Part shown: positions 26,101 through 34,319 of the stretch, one piece after another
How positions within the stretch are numbered: the first letter of the stretch is position 1
Layout: every line of letters begins with the position of its first letter
Origin: Algibacter miyuki
GTDB taxonomy: Bacteria; Bacteroidota; Bacteroidia; Flavobacteriales; Flavobacteriaceae
DNA: 64,000 nt
NCBI RefSeq assembly: GCF_030409805.1
Contig: NZ_JAUFQP010000010.1
Coordinates: forward strand, 687,001 to 751,000
Direction of reading: 5' to 3'
Position numbers and translations under genes: made by a program
The notes under the pieces: model-generated
The model's input: the letters and a program-made list of their open reading frames with translations, nothing else
The model's database searches: none
What the model was told of the DNA's origin: nothing

Positions 26101-26481
26101 TTCTTTGGAGAGCACTTTTCCATATTGAATCACTTCTTGCATTTCAACTTTTCTTATACGTTCGAGCTCAACGGCCTTTTGACTTTCTTTTTCTTGAAAA
26201 TCGAAATACAAATCGGACATCGCTTCAGTAACCAATAAATCAACATCTTTTACAATACCAACCCATTCTTTATACTGCACTTTATAATTATCGCGGCCCA
26301 AATACCCCACAACAACACACTTTTCCTTTTCGGAAAAAGTTGTAATAACTTGAGATAACTGATTCGAATTAGTATCCAATTTTTTATACAAACTACCATT
26401 CTCTAAGAACTTAGTCGGAATATTAACTTCCTGCCCAAAGAGACTGATTGAAAACAATAAAAAACATATGTATTTAATCAA
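23149..26481 (-). CDS. Large exported coiled-coil repeat protein
   Basis: The 1110-residue product has a signal peptide (MIKYICFLLFSISLFG), an N-terminal SH3-like region (about 20-90: KEKCVVVGYLGRDNYKVQYKEWVGIVKD), a very long charged helix (about 100-960) and a C-terminal globular domain (about 965-1110: NTCHYLLDEYDSFTKKVTI ... MDKLNCIK). The helical part is built of units rich in AEKLEAKRIKDS and EKERL; its middle carries near-identical 106-residue repeats encoded by 318-bp tandem DNA repeats. It is likely to be a fibrous envelope or surface protein; no enzyme motif is seen. Its length probably varies between strains through repeat recombination. Confidence 0.75.
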   Translation of the reverse strand: MIKYICFLLFSISLFGQEVNIPTKFLENGSLYKKLDTNSNQLSQVITTFSEKEKCVVVGYLGRDNYKVQYKEWVGIVKDVDLLVTEAMSDLYFDFQEKESQKAVELERIRKVEMQEVIQYGKVLSKEKRLQIKNDAIAKEKAEAIEKQRVADSISQAKAEAIAKKHAEELEAKRVKDSIEKAEIAQRERLAFEAKQEEARKEAALLEIRRINDSITKAETAEKERLEIARAQALKLAAEAEVIRVKDSIKQAKILKKEREDQEKIQAQAEKLEAKRIKDSTEQAETAKRERLAFEAKQEEVRKEAALLEIRRVNDSIAKAETAAKERLEMLREQALKQAAEDEKQRVKDSIIEAKTIEKARLERERIQELERKQAEKLEAKRIKDSIEQAETAERERLAFEAKQEEARKEAALLEIRRVNDSIAKVETAAKERLEMLREQALKKAAEVEKQRVKDSIIEAKTIEKARLERERIQELERKQAEKLEAKRIKDSTEQAETAERERLAFEAKQEEARKKAALLEIRRVNDSIAKAETAAKERLEMLREQALKQAAEDEKQRVKDSIIEAKTIEKARLERERIQELERKQAEKLEAKRIKDSTEQAETAERERLAFEAKQEEARKEAALLEIRRVNDSIAKAETAAKERLEMLREQALKKAAEVEKQRVKDSIIEAKTIEKARLERERIQELERKQAEKLEAKRIKDSTEKAETAQKNRIIFEKEKERAEQRTAELEAKRIQDELDRAAEAEKERLEAVLKQKKEEEAIRVKDSIAHAEVLEKQREALEKEQERVRALAKELEEERLKNAAAQAEVLEKARLEDEKEQERVRKRIAEIEAKRVSDSVVKAEAAESTRLIFEREKQEAEKRAVELIVKRAKDSIMRVQQAKLEQANYEKTQALKRLKELELKRVNDSIKQASADKIQQLEQERAQAIKAAVELEANRIRDSITNIRNAEKQHESQVAEKENSARMQFRNTCHYLLDEYDSFTKKVTIKTEPYDISENITVELFKYGNKASVFINSPIDLGCVSYLSNNRSSVIVRLENNQVITLYHSWNMECGEFLFKANLTQSQISQLEKSPIKSLKLKGTKGYREVENLSYNTFFMDKLNCIK
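24373..25680 (-). repeat. 318-bp tandem repeats inside the coiled-coil gene
   Basis: About 4.1 copies of a 318-bp (106-codon) unit follow one another with only a few differences, for example at matching sites 24458, 24776, 25094 and 25412. More diverged units continue on both sides. The period is a multiple of three, so copy-number change keeps the frame. Confidence 0.9.
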
Positions 26482-26534
26482 AATTTATAATTTTAGATGA
26501 ATTGAATTCTCGGAAGAATTCAATTATGCAATAA

Positions 26535-26975
<441 letters not shown>

Positions 26976-27002
26976 AAAAAGTTGATTTTCATTAAAAAAT
27001 GA

Positions 27003-27038
27003 AAAAAGCTCGAAAACCAATTGCTTTTCGAGCTTTTT
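27003..27038. terminator. Bidirectional terminator between convergent genes
   Basis: AAAAAGCTCGAAAA (27003-27016) pairs with TTTTCGAGCTTTTT (27025-27038) around an 8-nt loop. The A/T ends give a U-tract in both directions, serving the 26616 gene on the plus strand and xylA on the minus strand. Confidence 0.9.
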
Positions 27039-27084
27039 AAAATTGAACATTTAGAGAATTTGCAGATTCTCTTTCGTCTTGAAT

Positions 27085-28401
27085 CTATATGTACTGATTG
27101 ATAATATTCTCAAACAATTCCTGCTTACCGCTTTTTAATTGCAGCTCACCATTGTCTTGAGCAATTTTATATAAATCTTGTAAATTTAATTTACCAGCTT
27201 CAAAATCTTTACCTTTTCCAGCATCGAAAGAACTGTAACGCTCTGTACGTAATTTATCGTAAGCTGAATCTGTAATAATTTTATCGGCTGTTAATAATGC
27301 TCTAGCAAAAGTATCTGCTCCACCAATATGCGCATGGAATACATCGTCTAAATCGGTTGAGTTTCTTCTAATTTTAGCATCGAAATTAACACCTCCGCCT
27401 TGTAAACCACCAGCTTTCATGAAAACTAACATAGCTTCTGTAGTTTCTTGAATGTTATTTGGAAATTGATCGGTATCCCAGCCATTCTGGTAATCGCCGC
27501 GGTTAGCATCTAAACTTCCTAACATACCAGCTTTTGCAGCCGTTTCTATTTCGTGTTGGAATGTGTGTTGCGCTAATGTTGCATGGTTTACTTCTATGTT
27601 TATTTTGAAATCTTTATCTAAACCATATTCTCTTAAGAAACCGATAGCTGTAGCCGAATCGAAATCGTATTGGTGTTTAGATGGCTCCATTGGCTTAGGC
27701 TCGATAAAGAAATTACCTTTAAAACCTTGTGCTCTAGCATAATCTCTAGCCATGGTTAAAAATTGTCCCATGTGGTCTAATTCGCGTCCCATATCGGTAT
27801 TTAATAAAGACATGTAACCTTCACGACCTCCCCAGAACACGTAGTTTTCACCACCTAACTTAATAGTTGCATCTAAAGCTAATTTTACTTGTCCGCCTGC
27901 TCTAGCTACCACATCGAAATCTGGATTTGTAGCCGCACCATTCATATAACGTGGGTTTGAAAAACAGTTCGCTGTTCCCCAAAGTAATTTAACACCACTT
28001 TCGGCTTGTTTACCTTTTATGTAATCTGTGATAGTCTCTAATCTACTTTCTGACTCTGCAAATGTTGCACCTTCTTGAATTAAATCGAAATCGTGGAAAC
28101 AGAAATAATCGAATCCCATTTTTCCAATAAATTCGAAAGCTGCATCGGCTTTATCTTTTGCCGCTTGAATTGGATCTGATGATTTATCCCACTCAAAACT
28201 TTGTGTTCCTGGACCAAATGGATCTCCACCTTGCCCACAGAATGTATGCCAGTAAGCAATTGAAAATTTAAACCATTCTTTCATGGTTTTTCCTGCTACA
28301 ACCTGGTCCGGATTGTAATATTTGAATGCTAATGGATTATCAGATTCCTTACCTTCAAATTTAATGTTGCTAATGCCTTTAAAATATTCTTTAGTAGCCA
28401 T
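27085..28401 (-). CDS. xylA: Xylose isomerase
   Basis: The enzyme converts D-xylose to D-xylulose. At 438 residues it is the long class II type. Signature segments are [65 protein letters not shown] and [15 protein letters not shown], which hold the metal-binding Glu/Asp/His residues, and FHDFDL with the catalytic His-Asp pair. It follows xylB on the same strand after a 141-bp gap that contains repeat copy C. Upstream xylR and xylB probably share its transcript. Confidence 0.98.
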   Translation of the reverse strand: MATKEYFKGISNIKFEGKESDNPLAFKYYNPDQVVAGKTMKEWFKFSIAYWHTFCGQGGDPFGPGTQSFEWDKSSDPIQAAKDKADAAFEFIGKMGFDYFCFHDFDLIQEGATFAESESRLETITDYIKGKQAESGVKLLWGTANCFSNPRYMNGAATNPDFDVVARAGGQVKLALDATIKLGGENYVFWGGREGYMSLLNTDMGRELDHMGQFLTMARDYARAQGFKGNFFIEPKPMEPSKHQYDFDSATAIGFLREYGLDKDFKINIEVNHATLAQHTFQHEIETAAKAGMLGSLDANRGDYQNGWDTDQFPNNIQETTEAMLVFMKAGGLQGGGVNFDAKIRRNSTDLDDVFHAHIGGADTFARALLTADKIITDSAYDKLRTERYSSFDAGKGKDFEAGKLNLQDLYKIAQDNGELQLKSGKQELFENIINQYI

Positions 28402-28451
28402 AATGTTAAATTATTTGTTGATATTATTTTTTATTTTTCTAATGTTTGTTT

Positions 28452-28539
28452 GCGTTAGGGATTGCAGTGAAAAGCCCACAGCCTGACGCAGGAAGTGCGA
28501 GGACTTGTAACGTAAAGCCCGACCCTTGTGGTAACGCCC
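28452..28539 (+). repeat. Dispersed element copy C, between xylB and xylA
   Basis: An 88-bp copy of the dispersed family: it starts GCGTTAGGGATTGCAGTG, has a short middle (AAAAGCCCACAGCCTGACGC), then AAAGCCCGACCCTTG and ends GGTAACGCCC. It begins 50 bp before xylA and ends 4 bp before the xylB stop, so it lies within the xyl transcript in the antisense direction of its own consensus. Confidence 0.85.
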
Positions 28540-28542
28540 TAA

Positions 28543-30030
28543 TTATTTATTTAATACGAGTTCTAGTTCTTTTTTCCAGTTATTGTATGCTTCGGTGTAT
28601 GGTGTTTTGTCTTTAAACGGCATAAACGTCATAACATGATCGTTGTCCATTATAGTTTTTCCAAAGGCCTCAAAATCGCCTTTATGCAGGTTTGCTGCAC
28701 GTGCCGCACCAATAGCTCCGGTGGTATTATATATTTCTATTTCTTGCCCAATTAGGGTTGCTACGGTGTTTGCAAAAATCTCGGAACGGAATAAGTTATC
28801 GTTGCCAGCACGGATTACGCTAGCTTTAATACCATCGGATTTTAGAATTTCCATGCCATATAAAAATGAAAAGGCAATACCTTCCAAAGCAGCCCGACAT
28901 AGATGTGCTTTGTTGTGATTGTTAAGGTTTACGTTTACCATACGCGTGCCAATACTTTTGTTGTTTAGCATACGCTCGGCGCCGTTTCCAAATGGTAAAA
29001 TGCATACTCCATCTGACCCAATTGGAATCTCGGATGCAATATTATTCATCTCTTCGTAAGAACTTACATCGAGGTTATTTAGTAACCAACGGTACTGAAT
29101 TCCAGCCCCATTGATGTTTAATAATTTACCTATATTTTTGTTTTCTTTAGTATAGTTTACGTGTGCAAAATTATTTACTCGTGTGCTCTCTTTACCCGAA
29201 AGACTATCTGTTACAGCATAGACAACACCTGATGTTCCACCGGTTGCAGCTACTTCGCCTGGATTGAATACATTCAACGACAGTGCATTATTTGGTTGAT
29301 CTCCGGCGCGGTAATAAATTGGTGTTCCGGCAGCTATGCCACTTTCTTTTTCACCAGTTTCATCAACTTGAGATTGGTTACCAAAAGTATCTACAATGTC
29401 GGGAATTAAATCTGCACTAATACCGTAATGTTCCAATAGAAAATTGGCTACACTATCATTTTTAAAATCCCAAAAGATACCTTCGGAAAGTCCTGAAATT
29501 GTTGTATTTATTTTATTTGAAAATTTATACGCCACATAATCGCCAGGCAACATAAATTTGTGAATTTTACTATAAATATCGGGCTCGTTATCTTTTACCC
29601 ATTTTAATTTTGAAGCTGTAAAGTTTGCTGGAGAATTAAGTAAATGCTCGGCACATTTAGCCTCGCCAACTTCAGCGAAAGCTTTATGTCCAATTTCTAC
29701 CGCACGGCTATCGCACCAAATGATACTTTTACGCAATGGTTCTCCATTTTTATCGACTACAACCAAACCGTGCATTTGATACGAAATACCAATACCTTTT
29801 ATTTGTGTGCGACTAATATTGTATTCTTTTTTTAGTTTTTGAATGGCGTTACAGGTATGCAGCCACCAATCGTTTGGGTTTTGCTCGGCCCAACCATTTT
29901 CCTTGGCAACCATGCTCATTTCCTCTTTTGGCTCTTGAGCTACGGCTAAACTTTTGCCTGTTTCTACTTCTACTAACGCAACTTTTATTGACGAGCTGCC
30001 AATATCGATTCCTAAGTTATAATTCATCAT
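28543..30030 (-). CDS. xylB: Xylulokinase
   Basis: This FGGY-family kinase (495 residues) phosphorylates D-xylulose to xylulose 5-phosphate. It shows the N-terminal phosphate loop LGIDIGSSSIKVALVE, the mid-protein GISYQMHGLVVVDKNG with SIIWCDSRA, the conserved AGDQPNNALSLNVFNPGEVAATGGTSG and the C-terminal IRAGNDNLFRSEIFANTVATLIG. Its start overlaps the regulator stop by 4 bp (ATGA), so regulator and kinase are translationally coupled. xylA follows downstream. Confidence 0.97.
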   Translation of the reverse strand: MMNYNLGIDIGSSSIKVALVEVETGKSLAVAQEPKEEMSMVAKENGWAEQNPNDWWLHTCNAIQKLKKEYNISRTQIKGIGISYQMHGLVVVDKNGEPLRKSIIWCDSRAVEIGHKAFAEVGEAKCAEHLLNSPANFTASKLKWVKDNEPDIYSKIHKFMLPGDYVAYKFSNKINTTISGLSEGIFWDFKNDSVANFLLEHYGISADLIPDIVDTFGNQSQVDETGEKESGIAAGTPIYYRAGDQPNNALSLNVFNPGEVAATGGTSGVVYAVTDSLSGKESTRVNNFAHVNYTKENKNIGKLLNINGAGIQYRWLLNNLDVSSYEEMNNIASEIPIGSDGVCILPFGNGAERMLNNKSIGTRMVNVNLNNHNKAHLCRAALEGIAFSFLYGMEILKSDGIKASVIRAGNDNLFRSEIFANTVATLIGQEIEIYNTTGAIGAARAANLHKGDFEAFGKTIMDNDHVMTFMPFKDKTPYTEAYNNWKKELELVLNK

Positions 30031-31013
30031 AGTGAGTCTCTTAAAATTAGTTTGGTGGGTATGTATTCTTGAATTGTTTTGTCTTCGCTAACAAATTCGG
30101 CTGCTTTGGCTCCCAATTGTTTAAAATCGGTAGAAATAACCGAAATGCCCTTATATATGAATTGTTTCATCGGGGTTTCATTATAGGATAAAAAACCAAC
30201 ATCGGTTCCGGGCTCAAAATTATTAGAACGGCATTGCTCTAAGAAAAAACCTAAAACACGATCGCTTACACTGATGTAGGCTTCTTGCTTTTTTATGCTG
30301 AATGCTTTTGGATTGGTCACTATTTCGAAATCGAACTCTTCCTTTTTACAGTAATCTTTAAAATATGTTACGGCTTCTGATGGATGGCTGGTGAATGTTG
30401 GGTAAACAAATACCAGTTTTTTATACTTTCGAAAAGCCGTTGTAGCTTCCGTTAAAGCATTATAAAACGATTTTCCAAAATCTTGAAACACGAAGTTATT
30501 GTTTTTATTGGCGTAAACATTCCAATCTATTAAAAGCAACTTAGCATTATCTATTTCTGAAATAACTTCTGGCACTTCGGGATTATCAAAAGTCATGACC
30601 ACATATTTAAAATATTTCCCTTTGCTATTGTGAAGTATGGTTTTAAAATTTTCGATATTATAATGATGAAACTGAATATCGACAATAACATTATCCGGAA
30701 GGTTATATACAAAGGCGTGATACAACACTTCCTTATAAGCCTTAAAGGTATCTAACAACAATAGCACTTTTCGGTTCTCGTGGGCTACATAATATCCTAT
30801 ATTGGGTACAGACTCGATTACGCCATGTTCTTTTAATATAGAATAAGCTTTAAAAACCGTATCGCGAGACAGTTGAAGTGTTTTGCAAACCACATTTACC
30901 GATGGCAAAGCATCTCCACTCACTAACCTATTATTAGCAAGCTCATTATTTATAGCATTAACGAGCTGCTGGTATTTAGGTACTTCGCTATTTGTATCTA
31001 TTGTGAAATTCAT
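30027..31013 (-). CDS. xylR: GntR/LacI-type regulator of xylose genes
   Basis: The N-terminal 70 residues are a GntR winged helix (KYQQLVNAINNELANNRLVSGDALPSVNVVCKTLQLSRDTVFKAYSILKEHGVIE). The remaining 250 form a LacI-type sugar-binding domain (about 80-328: DRVLGFFLEQCRSNNFEPGTDVGFLSYNETP, GISVISTDFKQLGAKAAEFV). This combination is the usual xylose regulator in Bacteroidota; the symbol is by role, not by homology to the AraC-type XylR of enterics. The gene is first in the operon and overlaps xylB by 4 bp. A triple GGTCT repeat lies just inside its own transcript start. Confidence 0.85.
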   Translation of the reverse strand: MNFTIDTNSEVPKYQQLVNAINNELANNRLVSGDALPSVNVVCKTLQLSRDTVFKAYSILKEHGVIESVPNIGYYVAHENRKVLLLLDTFKAYKEVLYHAFVYNLPDNVIVDIQFHHYNIENFKTILHNSKGKYFKYVVMTFDNPEVPEVISEIDNAKLLLIDWNVYANKNNNFVFQDFGKSFYNALTEATTAFRKYKKLVFVYPTFTSHPSEAVTYFKDYCKKEEFDFEIVTNPKAFSIKKQEAYISVSDRVLGFFLEQCRSNNFEPGTDVGFLSYNETPMKQFIYKGISVISTDFKQLGAKAAEFVSEDKTIQEYIPTKLILRDSL

Positions 31014-31023
31014 AACAAAAACC

Positions 31024-31052
31024 GGTCTGGTCTGGTCTGTTATGCAAATATA
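31024..31052 (-). promoter_or_regulatory. xyl operon promoter -7 box and triple GGTCT operator
   Basis: TATATTTG on the minus strand (31052-31045) matches TAnnTTTG. Directly downstream, at the expected transcript start, lie three head-to-tail GGTCT units (31024-31039; AGACC on the transcribed strand). Direct repeats placed there would let the regulator block its own transcription. No clear -33 box was found. Confidence 0.6.
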
Positions 31053-31107
31053 GAAATAATTTGATATTAATGAAATATTTCAGATTCTATTTTTAGAAAA
31101 TAGGCAC

Positions 31108-31145
31108 AAAAAAAGCCATATAAATTTTCATCTATATGACTTTAC
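31108..31145 (-). terminator. Probable terminator of the 31167 gene
   Basis: AAAGCCATATA and TATATGACTTT form an imperfect stem (one mismatch) with an A-run before it, which reads as a T-run on the minus strand. It lies 22 bp after the stop of the small coiled-coil gene. Confidence 0.65.
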
Positions 31146-31166
31146 TATTTATTGACTAAATACCTA

Positions 31167-31436
31167 TTAACTAGCTATTTGTTTTTGTTTCATTTTATCA
31201 AGTAGCTCTAATTCTACTCGAATTTCTTCTTTACGTTTATTGAAACTTCTAACGCGTTCTAACATAGATTCTTGTTTTTCTAAGCGTGCTTTTCTTCTTA
31301 ACTCTTGCGCTTCAAGCATGTCTTTGTTTTCTTGCTTTTGTCTTGCTTTTTCCTTAGCTACAGACAAATAAGAATAGCCATACATGCTAATAAATAACAT
31401 AGCTATTATACCGATAATTACGAAACCATTTTCCAT
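31167..31436 (-). CDS. Small membrane-anchored coiled-coil protein
   Basis: The 89-residue product has one N-terminal transmembrane helix (FVIIGIIAMLFISMYGYSYLS) and a highly charged helical tail rich in Lys, Glu and Arg (KEKARQKQENKDMLEAQELRRKARLEKQESMLERV), a probable coiled coil in the cytoplasm. No family is recognised. It is flanked by terminator-like and gene-free sequence, so it seems to be a single-gene unit. Confidence 0.55.
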   Translation of the reverse strand: MENGFVIIGIIAMLFISMYGYSYLSVAKEKARQKQENKDMLEAQELRRKARLEKQESMLERVRSFNKRKEEIRVELELLDKMKQKQIAS

Positions 31437-31595
31437 AAGTTCTTTGAGGGATTAATTAATAAAATCATTTACATTTTAGACGGGTTAGGAATAAATATAA
31501 ATTCTTATTAAATGTAATAAAAACCATTAAAAAAAACGAATTTAAAAGTCCATCAGTAAATAAAATAGACAAACGATAAAAATATATACGAAATA

Positions 31596-31991
31596 CTACT
31601 TTGTTTTAAAGCCTTCAGACTTCCATCCTAATATTCCGCCTTCCAAATTGTAGATTTTATTAAAGCCTAATTTGGTAAAAACCTCTTGACTTTTACCACT
31701 TCTACGTCCTGATTTACAATAAATAACCAATGATTTTCTATTATCAATTAATCCTACTCTTGTTTCAAAATCTGAATCAAAAAAATTGATATTTTCAGCT
31801 CCTTCAATATGTCCAGCTTCAAATTCTTCTGGGGTTCTAACATCAATAATTCGAATGTCTTTTTCCTGTTTCAAGACCTGCTGAAGTTCCTCTGGAGATA
31901 CCTCGATAATATGCTCGTTATTTTGTGCATTACAACTAAACATTAATGCACAAAAAATGAGACTTAGTGTTATTAATTTAAATTGTTTCAT
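31596..31991 (-). CDS. Rhodanese-like lipoprotein
   Basis: A lipobox (IFCALMFSC) is followed by a single rhodanese domain of 131 residues in all: IRIIDVRTPEEFEAGHIEGAENINF, then the active-site loop CKSGRRSG with the persulfide-forming Cys, and YNLEGGILGWKSEGF at the end. It would move sulfane sulfur or sense thiols in the envelope. The gene for a second, cytoplasmic rhodanese ends 3 bp upstream on the same strand, so the pair is co-transcribed. Confidence 0.88.
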   Translation of the reverse strand: MKQFKLITLSLIFCALMFSCNAQNNEHIIEVSPEELQQVLKQEKDIRIIDVRTPEEFEAGHIEGAENINFFDSDFETRVGLIDNRKSLVIYCKSGRRSGKSQEVFTKLGFNKIYNLEGGILGWKSEGFKTK

Positions 31992-31994
31992 GGT

Positions 31995-32309
31995 TTATAA
32001 ATCTACAACATCACCTGTCCATTCTAGCATACCGCCTTCTAAATTATAAGCATTCTCGAATCCTAATTGATCCATGATTGCACAGGCTTGACCACTTCTA
32101 TTTCCAGATCGGCAATACACATAAAAGTTTTTACTTTTATCAAGCGCTTCAATTTCATTTATAAATTCTTGCCCTTTGTAAATATCGATATGTATTGCGT
32201 TCGGGATAATACCTTCGGCTACTTCTGCATCGGTTCTAACGTCTAAAACAACAGCATTATCATCTTTTGCCAATTGCTCAACCCATTCTTCTTGTGTTAA
32301 ATCTTCCAT
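31995..32309 (-). CDS. Single-domain rhodanese
   Basis: The 104-residue cytoplasmic protein is one rhodanese domain: VVLDVRTDAEVAEGIIPNAIHIDI, active-site loop CRSGNRSG with catalytic Cys, and YNLEGGMLEWTG near the end. It has no signal peptide, unlike its downstream partner 3 bp away. Small rhodaneses of this type commonly handle sulfur transfer; substrate is unknown. Confidence 0.9.
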   Translation of the reverse strand: MEDLTQEEWVEQLAKDDNAVVLDVRTDAEVAEGIIPNAIHIDIYKGQEFINEIEALDKSKNFYVYCRSGNRSGQACAIMDQLGFENAYNLEGGMLEWTGDVVDL

Positions 32310-32462
32310 GTTTATGTTTTTATATTTTATTTTAATTCTATTAAGTTGAAAACAAATTTAATATTTCTATAGGGATAGACGAAAAAAATCCGAAGTATTA
32401 CACTCCGGATCTTTATATAACGCTCTTTTTAGTTTTAATAAATAAAAATCTATTCTGAAAAA

Positions 32463-33083
32463 TTAACTTTTTATACCACACCCAATAGCGCGAGTTTCGG
32501 TTTCTGGCACTGATTTTCCTGATAATAAGGCATCGATAGCATCTTCAACATATTTCGTTTTTACCGCATTTGCGTCTTTATAATTATCATCTATCGCTCC
32601 AATATATTTTACTTCATTCCCTTTATTTGTTTTTTCCAAAATAAACACATGTGGTGTTTTAGTGGCTCCAAATTTCGGATATATGCTTTGATCTTTATCT
32701 AGTAGATATGGAAATGTAAAACCTTTTTCTGCGGCACGTTGTTTCATGGCTTCGAAACTATCACCGGGCATAACATCTGTATTATTGGGCATTATAGCAA
32801 TTACCGGATACCCCAACTTTGCGTATTTTTTATCAAGATCAACAATACGATCTTCATACATTACGGCGTACGGACAAGTGTTACAAGTGAATGTAACAAT
32901 AAAACCTTTGGCATTATTATAATCGGAAAGCGACACCATTTTACCATCAATGTTTTTTAACGAAAAATCGTCTGCAATATCACCAATTTGATAGCCGTCC
33001 CCTGTTATGGGAGTATGCATAGTAAAGGCACTTGCGCAAATTACAACCAGCAGTACAGACCAAATTTTAATTATTTTTTTCAT
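32463..33083 (-). CDS. Exported thioredoxin-fold (AhpC/TSA-type) protein
   Basis: The 206-residue product has a signal peptide (IWSVLLVVICASAF) and a redoxin domain (GDIADDFSLKNIDGKMVSLSDYNNAKGFIVTFTCNTCPY) with a CxxC active site, CNTC. AVMYEDRIVDLDKKY and KFGATKTPHVFILE with a cis-Pro loop complete the fold. It is probably periplasmic and takes part in thiol redox chemistry. It is 2 bp from the TlpA-like gene on the same strand, so both are probably co-expressed. Confidence 0.85.
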   Translation of the reverse strand: MKKIIKIWSVLLVVICASAFTMHTPITGDGYQIGDIADDFSLKNIDGKMVSLSDYNNAKGFIVTFTCNTCPYAVMYEDRIVDLDKKYAKLGYPVIAIMPNNTDVMPGDSFEAMKQRAAEKGFTFPYLLDKDQSIYPKFGATKTPHVFILEKTNKGNEVKYIGAIDDNYKDANAVKTKYVEDAIDALLSGKSVPETETRAIGCGIKS

Positions 33084-33085
33084 AG

Positions 33086-33622
33086 TTATTCGTTTAAAAA
33101 TTGTTTTAATTCATGTTCTAATTCTTCGTAAGTAAAAGATTGTTCGTAAAATTTTCTTTTTCCGTTCTTGTAAATAATAGTGGCTGGAATGGATCCAGAC
33201 CATGTTTCACCTACCTTAGGAATCCATGTATTAGAGTCGACATCATCTAGAGCGATGACTTTCGATTTTAATTTATGTTTCCGCATAAAAGGTTTCAACT
33301 TCGTATCATATAAATGCGGAAAATCTAAGCTCACTAAAACAAAATCAACTTCTTCGTGTTCGGCTTTCAGTTTTTCAAAATAAGGCAATTCTTTAACGCA
33401 AGGTGCACACCAAGTGGCCCAGAAATTAATCACATGAATTTTATCGTCTTTAATATTTAAGAATTTTTCAAATCCATCAAAATCATAAACCTCTAGCTGC
33501 ACATCGGCTTCTTTCAAATTTTCAGACACCGCCAAATCCTTAACATTTTCCTCGATGTTTTTCTTCTTATTAGAACAAGCAACCATCAAGAATACGACGG
33601 CTAAAAATAGATAATGTTTCAT
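33086..33622 (-). CDS. TlpA-like thioredoxin lipoprotein
   Basis: The 178-residue product has a lipobox (LAVVFLMVAC) and a thioredoxin domain with the active site WCAPC in HVINFWATWCAPCVKELPYFEKL. It would reduce or deliver disulfides on the outer side of the inner membrane, or serve as a periplasmic reductase, together with the thioredoxin-fold protein encoded 2 bp downstream. The open frame extends 16 codons upstream, but the ATG at 33622 starts the signal peptide properly. Confidence 0.9.
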   Translation of the reverse strand: MKHYLFLAVVFLMVACSNKKKNIEENVKDLAVSENLKEADVQLEVYDFDGFEKFLNIKDDKIHVINFWATWCAPCVKELPYFEKLKAEHEEVDFVLVSLDFPHLYDTKLKPFMRKHKLKSKVIALDDVDSNTWIPKVGETWSGSIPATIIYKNGKRKFYEQSFTYEELEHELKQFLNE

Positions 33623-33683
33623 ATCTATAAAATTAATTAATCCTGTATGACTTTTACTGCTGTTTAACAAATTATTATAAAAT

Positions 33684-33715
33684 TTTGAGAATTAAATTCA
33701 AATTATATACATTTG
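33684..33715 (+). promoter_or_regulatory. Consensus promoter facing the gene-free stretch before trp
   Basis: TTTG (33684-33687), a 20-nt spacer and TACATTTG (33708-33715) match both Bacteroidota elements exactly. It points to the plus strand, where no gene begins for 400 bp. Confidence 0.7.
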
Positions 33716-33721
33716 TGTAAT

Positions 33722-34027
33722 AACAAGTCCCTCTGTTATTTAATAATTAAAATTTATTATCTCCCTCTCTATAAATTTTATTATTACAACAAGTATGTGA
33801 AGTCTACTCCCAATGTCAATACTCAAATTTTATGAGGATTGAAATGTATTAGAATTTTAACGCTTCTGTAAAAACAAAAAATTATTACAACATAAATAAA
33901 TACAAGGTAGCCGTTTTACTACTGACGATAAAGTTGATTTTTTTCAACTTTAGGCGAATTAGCAATAATTTTCCTAAAACCCTTAGTAACCAACCAAGAC
34001 TGTTGTACTTGTTACAACAGTCTTTTT
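33722..34027 (+). ncRNA. Candidate small non-coding RNA of about 305 nt
   Basis: The stretch lies between the promoter at 33684-33715 and a strong terminator. No frame longer than about 10 codons with an ATG was found in it. It contains a perfect 8-bp hairpin with a T6 loop (AAAGTTGA 33930-33937, TCAACTTT 33944-33951) before the final stem. The 5' end is predicted from the promoter. It could also be the leader of something lost, or sequence facing the tlpA promoter on the other strand. I recognise no known RNA family. Confidence 0.45.
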
Positions 34028-34028
34028 T
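33996..34028 (+). terminator. Intrinsic terminator of the candidate small RNA
   Basis: AAGACTGTTGTA (33996-34007) pairs perfectly with TACAACAGTCTT (34013-34024), 12 bp with a 5-nt loop, followed by TTTT. It lies 62 bp before the trp promoter. Confidence 0.9.
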
Positions 34029-34089
34029 AGCAACGAATTACTAAACAAAAATGAATAATCCTGATTTTTTCGTAAAAAATGAATAAAGT

Positions 34090-34121
34090 TTTGTTTAATA
34101 CTTTTTCAATCTTTATCTTTG
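34090..34121 (+). promoter_or_regulatory. trp operon promoter
   Basis: TTTG (34090-34093), a 20-nt spacer and TATCTTTG (34114-34121) match the Bacteroidota consensus in both elements and spacing. The leader peptide begins 20 nt further on. Confidence 0.85.
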
Positions 34122-34141
34122 AACCAACATAAAAAATAACA

Positions 34142-34189
34142 ATGAACATATCTTTAAATAATTCTTGGTGGTGGAACTTTCGAAACTAA
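34142..34189 (+). CDS. trpL: trp leader peptide (WWW)
   Basis: A 15-codon frame reads MNISLNNSWWWNFRN and stops at TAA (34187). Three adjacent Trp codons (34166-34174) make it a sensor of charged tRNA-Trp: ribosomes stall there when Trp is scarce. TCGTGAA (34193-34199), only 3 nt after the stop, can pair with TTCACGA (34247-34253), which overlaps the loop and right arm of the terminator. A ribosome that reaches the stop would cover the first arm and allow termination, while one stalled on Trp leaves it free to prevent it. The start lies 20 nt after the -7 box. Confidence 0.9.
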   Translation: MNISLNNSWWWNFRN

Positions 34190-34233
34190 AATTCGTGAAG
34201 AAACCCGAGTATATTTAAAACTTAAAAATATCC

Positions 34234-34267
34234 AAAAGGCTTGTCATTCACGACAAGCCTTTTTTTT
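34234..34267 (+). terminator. trp attenuator
   Basis: AAAAGGCTTGTC (34234-34245) pairs with GACAAGCCTTTT (34252-34263) around a 6-nt loop and is followed by TTTT. Its right arm and loop overlap TTCACGA (34247-34253), the partner of the sequence just after trpL, so two exclusive structures are possible. Confidence 0.9.
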
Positions 34268-34319
34268 ATTTTATAACTGTTCACTTTTTGGCCATTTGCC
34301 GAAATACAAAAAACAATAA

